A stretch of 64,000 bases of DNA from Epithemia pelagica. Taxonomy: Eukaryota > Bacillariophyta > Bacillariophyceae > Surirellales > Surirellaceae. Within the stretch, counting starts at the first letter, position 1, and each line of letters begins with the position of its first letter. The DNA is taken from contig OX337242.1 of the NCBI GenBank assembly GCA_946965045.2, positions 1,674,001 to 1,738,000 on the forward strand, written 5' to 3'. The position numbers were made by a program, and so were the translations under genes. The notes beneath the pieces are model-generated. The model saw nothing but the letters and a program-made list of their open reading frames with translations. It was not told the DNA's origin and ran no database searches. Below, in pieces: positions 1 to 9,391 of this stretch.

Positions 1-2
1 AA

Positions 3-2300
3 CCGCCTTTCCCACCAAGGAACCGACCACGTCCCCATCTCCACCCTCACCCCCCTGCCCAACAAAAACAAAAACAAGAAAAACAAGCACAAGCCCTCCC
101 CGTCACCCACTGCATTCGACCATTTCAACAAGACCCTTCGCTCTATGTCCAAGCCCACGTCCCCTCCACACCTTCAACGCACCCCCACCCCCACGACCGC
201 CTCCTCCACCGCCAACACGACACCGTCTCCCACCACCACCACGCCGTCTCCCACCACCACGCCAACCGCGACACCCAAGACCCCGTCCGCCCCTACCAAC
301 ACACCCACCACCAAACCCTCCAACCCCAACCCCCCCCCTCCATCACCAACCCCTACAAGACACCCAAACACTCCACGAAACAAGCCACCCCGCCCAGCCT
401 GTACTCCTACCACAACGAGGACAACCCCACCGACACCCCCACCGGCATGATCGTCTGGAACGCCTACGTCCACCACGACCCCGACCCACAACGCGAACAA
501 CGCCTCCCTCCCCTCAGCGGCACCACCATCAAAAACATAATCGAAGCCACGTTAGAGCACCACAAGACCCGAGAAAACATCATCCTCCTCCAAGTCCACG
601 AAGTTACGTACCAAAACACCAAGATCCCCTCCCCACCCCGACGCGGCATCACAAACTCCACGCCACGAGGCCACGTGTCCACATTCCAAGTCAAACTCCG
701 CCCAACAGCCACAGACGACCAATTCGATCCCGAGCTTTTTCACGAACAAGCCCGCAAATTCATTTTACAAAAGTGGAACCACCACCACCACTCCGATTTC
801 ACGCTGGACCCCACCACCGGGATCCGAGACATCCTCCCTCCAGGTACCCAAGAATCCCACCCCACCACCAACGAACGCGCCTCCCAACTCCGCTTGTATG
901 CACCCGCGTGCAACCACACCGACTGTCGTGGTCTCGGCATCCTAGCAGGCCTCCCTCCGAAAACCCTTTTCCACAAACGCGCTTTTCTAGACGTCCTCGC
1001 CGCCATCCGCAAACAACTCCTCCCCTTCCTACCCAACGACCTCCACCTGACCGAGGATTTCAACACCCACATTGGCCTCCGTGACGGTACAATCACGGGC
1101 AGCCAATCTCCCAAGGGCCCACACCTCACCCTACCAACCCTCATCATCTCCGCATCTTCAACCGAGAAATTCGACACCCTCCTCGAAGCCACGGAAACAT
1201 ACACCGCCGCCAACAAACATGACCTCACCTACCACAACACCCCGTTTCACCTACTCCCCTTCCCAGAAAATCCCCTTGAACGCACCGAATACGTCAACAG
1301 CCTCAAGACCATCGAACAAAACTACTCGACATGCACCGTCGTACGCCTCCACAACATAAACCCCCAAGCTACCCCAGACGACTGGGACGCCTTATACCAC
1401 CTCAAGGACTACCGAGGCATCTTCCCACAGTTCACCGCCCACAACCCCTCCCCGGAGAGCCACCACCTTTATCTCCATTGCAACTTGGGAACCATCCATG
1501 TCACCCCCGCCAACATCCCACAAAAACTAGCCGCATTCCCCACCAACCTCCTCCTCACCACCACCGCGACCATCGCCTCCACAACACCACCGACCCCTCC
1601 TCCACACCGACCCTCCTCCATCCAACGCACCAAACGCCTCGCGGCCTTAGCCAACAGGTTTCACCCAATCCACAATTTCGTCGACCTCACCACCCCTCCA
1701 TCTTCCCCGACACCCAACACCGAACCCTTCCATGAACCAGACAACACGGACGAAACACTACAAACTCGCAAACGCCCCGCATCCCCACACGACGCCCCAC
1801 TCCCATCCGTCGACAGCAAACCACCCACCCCGCTCCGCTCCAACCACTTCGCCGCCCTCGCCGAAGAAGATGACGACGACAACCCCACGGATGCTCCCAC
1901 CACTCCTCCCCCCGACTCAAACCTCCTCACACACAACACGAAAAACAACCCCGATGCCAACAACTCCCCAGACGAACACACACGCCCTTCCGACCACCTC
2001 CTACACCTCATCCCCACTGGCCACTTCTCATTTTCACAAGACACAACACACGAATTGGAGCTGTTAGATGACTACATTCGCAGTAACAACCCGACGCTCC
2101 TGACCACCTTCGCCGACCAAGTCACAAATAAACTTACCTCCTTCAACACCACAGATGCCAAAACCATTTGGCAATTCGCCCATGATCTCCTCAATGACCC
2201 AACCACCACCTTCCAGAACGACCCCCCCACCAACGCGATGGACATCGACTCTCACCCCACAAACCAACACCACCCCTCGGGGAACACAGCCCAAAAATGA
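3..2300 (+). CDS. Retroelement ORF1 protein, 5' partial
   Basis: The frame is open from the first bases of the window to a TGA at 2298-2300. The first in-window ATG is at 447, but upstream codons in the same frame still read like protein (a Tyr-Ser-Tyr-His-Asn-Glu-Asp stretch just before it), so the true start is probably earlier or outside. The product is rich in Pro, Thr, His and Asn, has a moderately structured part from about base 447 to 1560, then a disordered acidic/Pro-rich tail. I recognise no domain. By position it is the ORF1 of a two-ORF retroelement, where such proteins usually bind element RNA; this role is inferred. Its stop overlaps the ORF2 start as ATGA. Lack of stops upstream of 447 is weak evidence because C-rich sequence rarely makes stops in any frame. 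Confidence 0.6.
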   Translation, partial: PPFPPRNRPRPHLHPHPPAQQKQKQEKQAQALPVTHCIRPFQQDPSLYVQAHVPSTPSTHPHPHDRLLHRQHDTVSHHHHAVSHHHANRDTQDPVRPYQHTHHQTLQPQPPPSITNPYKTPKHSTKQATPPSLYSYHNEDNPTDTPTGMIVWNAYVHHDPDPQREQRLPPLSGTTIKNIIEATLEHHKTRENIILLQVHEVTYQNTKIPSPPRRGITNSTPRGHVSTFQVKLRPTATDDQFDPELFHEQARKFILQKWNHHHHSDFTLDPTTGIRDILPPGTQESHPTTNERASQLRLYAPACNHTDCRGLGILAGLPPKTLFHKRAFLDVLAAIRKQLLPFLPNDLHLTEDFNTHIGLRDGTITGSQSPKGPHLTLPTLIISASSTEKFDTLLEATETYTAANKHDLTYHNTPFHLLPFPENPLERTEYVNSLKTIEQNYSTCTVVRLHNINPQATPDDWDALYHLKDYRGIFPQFTAHNPSPESHHLYLHCNLGTIHVTPANIPQKLAAFPTNLLLTTTATIASTTPPTPPPHRPSSIQRTKRLAALANRFHPIHNFVDLTTPPSSPTPNTEPFHEPDNTDETLQTRKRPASPHDAPLPSVDSKPPTPLRSNHFAALAEEDDDDNPTDAPTTPPPDSNLLTHNTKNNPDANNSPDEHTRPSDHLLHLIPTGHFSFSQDTTHELELLDDYIRSNNPTLLTTFADQVTNKLTSFNTTDAKTIWQFAHDLLNDPTTTFQNDPPTNAMDIDSHPTNQHHPSGNTAQK

Positions 2301-4977
2301 CCAGTCGCCCCCAAACATCCAATTCCACCCCCTGCCCCTACCCCTCCTGCTCCTGGCACTCCACCCCCTCAGCCACTCCACGCCAAACAACAGACCAACT
2401 ACGACTCCACCTCCAACAAGCACACCCAGACCAACCAACCACCCACCTTAGTGACCGCTTTTGTCATCAACACCAACTTCACCCGTGTCGACTCTGCAAC
2501 GAGCCCAACGCCATCTACCTCACCCCAAGACACCTCCAAGCCCACGTCAACAAAAGCCACTGTCGCCAGGACACCAACATCAACATTGTTCAACATACAC
2601 TGCGCCACTTGTCCGCCTCCCAAACCCAACAATGGCTCGATCAACTAGCTTTCCTGTACAATCTTGACCTCACACCGCCGCCATTCCGCCGCTCATCCTT
2701 CACCAAGCTAAAACCACAAGCCAAGCGCCTCTCTCTCCAGACCATGAACATGGTCGTAGATTGGACCAACCAAGCCTCCCTCCCCTTCGCCACCACTACC
2801 AGAACAACCCATCACAAGCACAACACAGATAGTGTCCCGTTCTGGAAACTCTTATTTCTCCTCGAAGCACTCCTCCTCGCCCCAATCCAACAAACTCCCC
2901 ATCGAACACACCACAACGCCCTCAAACACCGAGTAGCCCAATTGAAACAAGGAGACCTCATCCTCCTCTACAACACAATCTGGCACCCACCACCTCCCCA
3001 CCTCCACCGCCACAAACGCACAAACAAACACAAACACCAACAACAACCCCACAACACCACACCAACAACACCCACCCCCACATCCATGGCCTTTTTCGCA
3101 CAGCAAGCAGCAGACCTCGGCAACATACGGGCCGCCCACAACCGTCTCACCGCCACCATGCCCATAGCAACACTCACCCCAGAACGAATCAACATCGTCG
3201 CGACCACCCTCTATCCACCCCGCATTGATCCACCCCACAACCTACGCAACCACCAATACACACCAAACCACCACACAACCATCCCCGACAGTGTCTTCGA
3301 ACAAGGACTCCATCGCCTCAGCCAAGGAACCGCCCCGGGCCCCTTCTCCGCCTCCATCGACAGCCTGAGAGCTCTTGGCCTCCAACGCTCCACCACACAT
3401 CCAGCCTCAGACCGACCTTATTTCCACAACTTGAAAAAACTCTTTACCTTTCTCCTCAACAACCAGATTCCATCATCCATCCGGCCATACTTCTCTTCAA
3501 TCCACTTTTTCGCTCTCCACAAGGATATGAACAACCTCAACAAACTCCGGCCCATCGGTATCGGCACTGCACTTCGTCGCGCCGCTGCCACCATCGCCCT
3601 CTCCCTCACCTCCAACGACATCGAACCTCTACTCACACAACAAGGTCAATACGGAATAAACACTAGCGGAGGAGTCGATTTTACCGCCCACCTCACACAA
3701 CAACACATCGACCGATACATCACCAAGGACAACTCCACACCTCCCTCCAGAGCACTCATCCTCCTTGATCTGACAAACATGTTCAACGCATGTTCTCGGT
3801 CGCGATGTCGAGAAATACTCCAACGCAACGACGCCACAAAACCCCTACTCGCCCTCTTCGACCTCCTCTATGCCGCTGATACAAACAACTGGTATCAAGA
3901 CCATGAAGGCAACAACCACACACTCAACCAGCCAGAGGGTTTCAGTCAGGGCTGCCCCTTAAGCCCATTATTCGCATGTCTCGTCCTGTCCGCCCTCACC
4001 GCTACCGTCAACAAAACATTATCAACCCGCGCCCTCGAACGAATCCGCCAACACATCACAGCAGACGATAACCTGGGCGGAGTGAGTCACACCGCCAGTG
4101 TCATGGACGACACGTCCGTTTGTCTCTTGCACGAAGATTTGCTGCCCTTTCTCAACGAATTCGATTCTCTCGGCAAACCTTACGGCATTCACCTCCACAA
4201 AACCAAAACAAAAATCGTGCACAATGGACCCGCACCTCCTCCGACGTGCACCTCGAGCCCACCAACCTTCTCCCCCATCACCCACGCAACATCCGGCCCG
4301 CCGACATCGGCATTGCTTTCCATCCCCCCTTCCCTGACAATCGGTTTCATTACCTTGCCATCGACATCACGATCCCTCCCCCCCATCCTCACTTGCCACC
4401 CACCGAGCCCACAGCAGAGCAACTCCGTCATGGTCAATCGTTCGATACAATCGCAAACGACGCCTCCCAGATTCACCATCACGCCGCTCGCCACAAATTC
4501 ACTCATGACACCACCACCACCGCTCTCATCAACTCAAACGACCTCCTCCTTCTGCCTTTTTCCATCGACCACCTGGGAGGATTGGGTAACTTCGCCCACA
4601 CTCTCTTCTTTGGACAGCCACCTTTCTATTCTCTCTCTTCCTCCAACCCTCCCAACTGGACCACCCCCCAACTCGGACGCTCTGACCGCTGCCTTCCCCA
4701 CCCCGATGGTTTTTTGGCTTTTCAAAATCTTCGCTTTGCTCCTTCCAACCTCATCCACACAGCACAGACCCACACCCCTCCCGGCCCTTCTTCGCGTCCG
4801 ATGACCCTTGCCCACCATGCCAAGCTCACCCTCGGCCATGCTATCACTACCGCGTTGGCCCAACACGTACTCGACGCCCTTTCCACCACCGACACTCATC
4901 TCGCCCAACAACGCAAACTCTGCCGCCTCCAAAAATCTTCTGTGTTCACCGTCTGTCCGGCCCCAACTCTAGTATAG
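2297..4977 (+). CDS. Retroelement ORF2: zinc fingers plus reverse transcriptase, one frameshift
   Basis: ATG at 2297 overlaps the ORF1 stop (ATGA). Two C2H2-like fingers sit at the N-terminus (C13, C18, H38, H43; then C64, C67, H79 and a following His). The RT domain follows: a KLRPIGIG block, motif A LLDLTN near residue 488, GFSQGCPLSP near 550, and motif C with the acidic pair in SVMDDTS near 603 (MDD instead of YADD). Near base 4224 the reading frame shifts by one base: the frame from 2297 runs to a stop at 4804 as unrelated Pro/Ser-rich sequence, while the -1 frame continues from about 4225 to 4977 with a conserved-looking C-terminal domain (LAIDITIP, then a His/Lys-rich helix and LPFSIDHLGGLG). 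N-terminal fingers plus a C-terminal domain recall R2-type elements with a restriction-like endonuclease, but I cannot confirm the nuclease. The element copy is probably inactive unless the shift is an assembly error. Confidence 0.75.
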
Positions 4978-4980
4978 TCA

Positions 4981-6209
4981 CACCCATAACCTATTCTAGC
5001 GACAAAAACATGGCAATGGCACGTATTGATTTGTGACGATCGCTTACCATCTCTTTTTCCATTGTTGTGTTCCCTACTTCCTACAATGGGATAAGAACCA
5101 TGCACAGCAAGACGATTCGAGGATCACGGATCGGAAGGAATGCAACAATCAAACAAATGCATCATTCAAACTATTGATGTGTTCGATTATCAGACAATCA
5201 ATCGGAAATCGGACAGGGAATACAATAGGACGATTGGACTGCAACCTACAACCTACATCTACATTGGCCATGAACAACAACATGATTCACCATGACAGTC
5301 AACAATGAAGAGGGAGAACAACGAGTCCTCCATCTTTGGTTTATGCTTTGTGCTCTCGTTGATTGTCATATTTGAATTCCGCAACTTCCGCGGCCGCACG
5401 CCGGGCACCTTTTTAACCGAAACAAGAGAGGGCATATGCGCAATGCGTACGCGCAACGCGAGATAGCGGCGTTCTTTTAACGGAGATCGTGGAGTTTATT
5501 TCCCTTTGGCTCCGCTAATCCGCTATCCGGATAGCGAGGCCAATCAGAAAGCCCCAATACGTCAGCATCAGCATAGCGGCGGAGATAGCCTAAGTACAAT
5601 CTTCTGGGAACATGTTTGGTTGTAATTTGTACAATGAAATGATAACAATGCATTTCCACTTTCCACTTTCCACTTTCCACTTTCCACGCCACGAAAGGTG
5701 TGTATGAAAGTTGACCGACGAGTTTCTCCTGAGACGATACCTTCCACCGCCAGAGAAGTACTGCTGCTCAACACTGAATCGAACCCGAAGAAATGGCAAT
5801 TCTCGAAGGATGCTGGTGCTTTGTCCCTCGTCAATTGACTTCTCTTTAGCTGTCCTGGTGCCAATGTCGTCGTTGTCATGGATCCGGATGTGTTGTCTAT
5901 CGAGCTACTCCTACGTACTACTCCTAGCTAGAGGGGAGTAGGTAGGTAGAGTCGGTAGTTTTTACGCGACCCCCGAAGCATTCAATCCGCGACCAATTGA
6001 TGAGACTGCGTCATCACGTCGAATCATCGCATCGGATGTCGTGTTACAATGATCGAGGTGCAGCATCGGACATCGAGGATCGAGAATAGATCCGAAACTG
6101 AGTGGATCGTCGAAATCCATAATCCTTCAAGGAAGAGCGTTATATATGGGCCATTTAAACGAAGAGGGACATACGTGAACAGCTTTGACTCGGTGTGAAG
6201 GAGAGAACA
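4981..6209. other. Intergenic region upstream of the SelU-like gene
   Basis: No convincing gene on either strand. It contains the TTTCCAC heptamer array (listed separately), two short runs of AGCGGCG near 5465 and 5575, and presumably the promoter of the gene starting at 6210. A TATATA stretch at about 6141-6146 lies roughly 65 bases before the start codon and could serve as a TATA element. Confidence 0.5.
5653..5687. repeat. Heptamer tandem repeat (TTTCCAC)x5
   Basis: Five perfect consecutive copies of TTTCCAC were read directly from the sequence. It is a short minisatellite in the intergenic region. Confidence 0.95.
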
Positions 6210-7109
6210 ATGCGCTCGTTCACACTCCAGGCAATCGCTTCTCTTTGGTGCCTCTCATGCACGATTTCGAGAGTAGAATCCTTTGGAACAGGTCGTCCGC
6301 CCTTTTTGGCTTCGCGATGCCGAAATGGTCGTAGCCAGCTGGATGTTGGTTCCAATGGTGACAACACTTTGGCAAGCATTAACGATGATTGTGGATGCCC
6401 ATCCCAGGTTGTTGAGTTTGGTGGTGATCCCTCCGCTCGTGCTCAGTCACTGAACCACTATGAAGCGATTCGGAATGTCCCATTTCAACGTCTCTCAGGC
6501 GAAGAAGTGACCATGGACAACCTTATATCATCTGGTTCCCAAGATGGCGTTTCTATTGCCGTCTTTTTGCGCTCCTTGGGATGACCCTTGTGTCAAGAAT
6601 ACCTGTTGCAGTGGAGTCAACGGATGACCGAACTGCAACGCCAAGGTATTCAGCTGACGATCGTCTCGATTGGCCTTCCAGAGAAGGGTCAGGCCTTGGT
6701 ATATCACTTGGGGTTGGAGGACGCATTGGGCAACGATACCCTGTTTGTCGACCCGGAAAATGCGCTGTACAATGCTTTGGATTTGAATCGCGGAGTGCAA
6801 CGCACGTTTTTCACGATTGACACACCCTTTGCCTTTTTGGATCGTTTCACGCGTCGCGATGGAACACGAGAATTGGGTCAAGTGTTGAGTAAATGGTTGA
6901 ATGGCGCCGTCTATATACCACCCAAACAAGAACAGGGGCTGTTGCAAGGCGGTGTCTTTGTCTTTCAACGTTTTCCCAACAAACCCACTCTGACCCTTTT
7001 GGCTCATTACGACCCATCGACGGCGGCACATGCCTCGATTGATCGGGTGATGGACATTGCCAGGACGGCGCAACAAACCACGACCACCACAACCAGTGGG
7101 ATCCCTTAG
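6210..7109 (+). CDS. SelU / PRXL2-like thioredoxin-fold protein, candidate selenoprotein (TGA = Sec at 6582-6584)
   Basis: The ATG at 6210 opens a frame that meets one TGA at 6582-6584 and then stays open in the same frame to TAG at 7107-7109, giving 299 residues if TGA is read through. The N-terminus is hydrophobic (AIASLWCLSC) and is followed by a VESFG site, which resembles the signal peptide plus Phe cleavage motif of diatom plastid proteins. The core matches the AhpC/TSA antioxidant family that includes PRXL2A and SelU: FLRSLG-TGA-PLCQEY, where other members have CxxC or UxxC, then a thioredoxin-like part (LTIVSIG, LFVDPENALYNALDL) and a late LLQGGVFVF strand. The TGA falls exactly on the first redox residue (residue 125, partner Cys128). 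A role in thiol redox control in the plastid is inferred. No certain SECIS was found. The alternative is a nonsense mutation. Confidence 0.8.
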
Positions 7110-7361
7110 TGAATAATGACACAATCAACACTGTGACATTGGTTTGGAAACTCAATGGTTGGAATGACGGTGGTTTTCGTATCTCTTTCGATACTATCAA
7201 TACCTGAGACACGACCGTGCCCCAAACCGTGATTGCCAGAGGGATCAGTGTTCAGTTGGATCCGTTTTCCAGTTGTCTTGTTTTCGTGCGAGGGTCCAAA
7301 CTCTTGTAGTGTATTTGGATTGTTCGATGGACCGGCCCATTCCATCGGTTCCCCAGCTTGA

Positions 7362-7426
7362 ATGACGTTGTCAAAATTTCTTCACTTCTGCATCCAGTAA
7401 AGAGTGAGGAAACTTGAGACGACTGA
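7362..7426 (+). promoter_or_regulatory. Candidate SECIS-like hairpin in the 3' region of the SelU-like gene (weak)
   Basis: About 255 bases after the stop, an ATGA (7362-7365) and a TGA (7424-7426) face each other across a long stem. GTTGTC (7367-7372) pairs with GACGAC (7418-7423), then comes an internal AAAA bulge, then an 11-bp stem 7377-7387 with 7402-7412. The facing TGA/TGA resembles the SECIS quartet, but the spacing to the unpaired A run (7 nt) is shorter than usual and the upper stem is longer. A second candidate (TGA 7453, apical loop with AAAA 7468-7471, GA 7480) has canonical spacing but no lower stem. Confidence 0.2.
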
Positions 7427-7721
7427 ACCAATAGCAGGAATGGATGGAGTGGTGATCGGAGTACATCAAAAGTACCTGCGAGGGATGAAGTGAAGGATAA
7501 CATGAACCAGAGACGATGATACCAATTGGATAATATTTCTCATAGTTTAGCGTAGTTTTGTGTAAGAATACTGGGTATTCTACCTAGAATAGTTTTGTAG
7601 GAATACTGGCGCCACCGCAAAAGATTTCGCCTTGTTATGTTTAGGATCATTCCGTGTCATGTTGCTATCATGCAACTTCACAATCTTGCAACTTGCCTCC
7701 TCGGCTTCATCTCTTCACAGT

Positions 7722-7778
7722 CCAAACCGATGCATCATTGTGGTCAAAGCCAAACCGACGCACCATTGTGAGTCAAAG
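7722..7778. repeat. Imperfect 28-bp tandem pair
   Basis: Two adjacent copies of a unit beginning CCAAACCGA and ending GTCAAAG, about 28-29 bp each with a few substitutions, lie in the region upstream of the aldo/keto reductase. Confidence 0.8.
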
Positions 7779-7981
7779 CCAAAAAGAACAACACCCGGGA
7801 TTCCAACGTGGTCCCCCACTGGTGCTTAACTTCGCTGAGCAGACGGGAAGCGGTGCTGTCATCGTGGTATGGTCATTCCTGAAACTAGGCGACTTCCTTA
7901 TGTATGTAAACATAGTTTTTATTCTCACAAGATATCCAAGACAACAAAATCTATCTATCGACGACTGGTTTGGATTTGACG

Positions 7982-9142
7982 ATGAAAATGCCTGTAAACA
8001 TGATGCCTCGTTTGTATCTAGGAACCATGACGTTTGGTTGGTCCCAGACATCGTCTCGTGTCGATGAATCGATTGCATTGAAAATGGTCCAACAGTTTGT
8101 CCATCACAACCTACAGGAGGAAGGACAACCACTGCATTACGTTGACACGGCCCGTATCTATGCAGGCGGAAAGACGGAACCAATTGTGGGAAATGTTCTT
8201 TCCAAATGCCTGGACCAACAACACAAGCAAGATTCGTCGAAACCTGTAATGTTTGCAATTGGGACCAAGGCTCATCCATCACAGCCAGGAGGATTATCAA
8301 CAGAAGGCATTGAATCACAATTACAAGCTTCGTTGGAAGCCATGAAAAGTTTGAAAGACGGAGGAAATGAGCAAAATCTTTCTCCTTTGGCAGAGTTTTA
8401 TTTGCATCAACCCGATACCGAACATGACCTTCGTGAAAGTTTGATTTGCATGCATCGGTTGGTCCAACAGGGTCTCATTGAAAAGGTGGGCATGAGCAAT
8501 TACCACGCCAGTGAAATGGAACGAGCCTTTTCAATTTGTCAAGAAGAAAATTTGACACCGCCCACAGTTTATCAGGGATTGTACAATCCCTTGAATCGAA
8601 TGGTTGAAGACGAATTGTTGCCTCTGTTGCACAAACACAATTGTTCCTTTGTGGCCTACAATCCCTTGGCGGCTGGTTTGTTGGCTGGCAAACACACAAG
8701 TTTAGAAATAGTCCAAAAGGGACGATTCAAAAACAATACCAATTACCTACCACGCTTTTATACGAACGCCAATTTCCAAGCTGTCGACCTGATACGAACC
8801 GCCTGTGCTCAATGCCAAGCCGAAGATGGCAAGGCCATGTCCATGGTCGAAGCAACTTATCGTTGGTTGTTGTGTCATTCGGCTTTGACCAAGCACGATG
8901 GAGTGTTGCTGGGTGCTAGCTCGTTGGCGCAACTGGATCAAAACTCGCAAGCCTGTGCGGCAGCACAAAGCGCCGAAGCATTGCCACCCACGGTCTTGGA
9001 CGCCTTTGATCAAGCCTGGGCCATTACCAAAGAAGAGGGTTGTTTTCCGTATTGGAGGAGCTATTCCGCCGATATGCCAAATCGTGAATCCTTGGATCCA
9101 GGTGCCTCTTACAAGGCCTCCAAAACAACCAACACAAAATAA
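7982..9142 (+). CDS. Aldo/keto reductase (AKR7-like)
   Basis: The 386-aa product is a full-length aldo/keto reductase, an NADPH-dependent TIM-barrel enzyme that reduces aldehydes or ketones. The start is the first ATG of the frame; a nearby ATG (MPR at residue 8) is also possible. The catalytic tetrad is visible: Asp55 and Tyr60 in VDTARIYAGG, Lys96 in IGTKAHP and His142 in FYLHQPD. The order and the C-terminal part (PLAAGLLAGKH, then GVLLGASSLAQLDQN for NADPH binding) fit the aflatoxin-aldehyde reductase AKR7 branch better than the AKR1 branch. No presequence is evident, so it is probably cytosolic. It converges on the Sec24 gene with about 250 bp between stops. The substrate is unknown. Confidence 0.9.
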   Translation: MKMPVNMMPRLYLGTMTFGWSQTSSRVDESIALKMVQQFVHHNLQEEGQPLHYVDTARIYAGGKTEPIVGNVLSKCLDQQHKQDSSKPVMFAIGTKAHPSQPGGLSTEGIESQLQASLEAMKSLKDGGNEQNLSPLAEFYLHQPDTEHDLRESLICMHRLVQQGLIEKVGMSNYHASEMERAFSICQEENLTPPTVYQGLYNPLNRMVEDELLPLLHKHNCSFVAYNPLAAGLLAGKHTSLEIVQKGRFKNNTNYLPRFYTNANFQAVDLIRTACAQCQAEDGKAMSMVEATYRWLLCHSALTKHDGVLLGASSLAQLDQNSQACAAAQSAEALPPTVLDAFDQAWAITKEEGCFPYWRSYSADMPNRESLDPGASYKASKTTNTK

Positions 9143-9391
9143 AATAAGGTCGAAACAAATCAAACGACCCAGCGAGGCGAGTGCTTCTCTTTCGGCTATA
9201 TGAGAGAAGAACGCACATTGCGTTTTATAAGATAGACGGAAGGTAGAGTAGATTACCATAGTGGTTGGAATAGTAAGGGTCTGTGAAGTGCTTTCGGTCA
9301 CGAGAATACTTTGGTATCATGATATGCCGTTATACTATGATTCTGTACATTGAAAGAAGACTTGTTGCAAGGATTCCTAAAATTACAATTC

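Larger units (their letters stand above)
1..4980 (+). mobile_element. Two-ORF non-LTR-type retroelement, 5' end outside window
   Basis: Two overlapping long ORFs on the plus strand fill this region: a Pro/His/Thr-rich ORF1 and an ORF2 with C2H2 zinc fingers and a reverse transcriptase. No long terminal repeat is visible, and no integrase or protease is seen, so a non-LTR type is inferred. The plus strand is strikingly rich in C and poor in G, unlike all host genes downstream. The 5' end lies before base 1. The 3' end is set loosely just after the ORF2 stop because no poly(A) or target duplication could be recognised. Confidence 0.75.
7110..7981. other. 3' region of the SelU-like gene and upstream region of the aldo/keto reductase
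   Basis: No gene is supported. It holds the hairpin candidates described separately, and an imperfect 28-bp tandem pair at 7722-7778. An overlapping plus-strand ORF from 7654 to 8067 shares sequence with the start of the reductase but has no recognisable content. Confidence 0.5.

Noticed and set aside
7654-8067. 137-aa ORF overlapping the start of the aldo/keto reductase
   Set aside because: It lies in another frame over the N-terminal codons of a well-supported enzyme and has no recognisable content.
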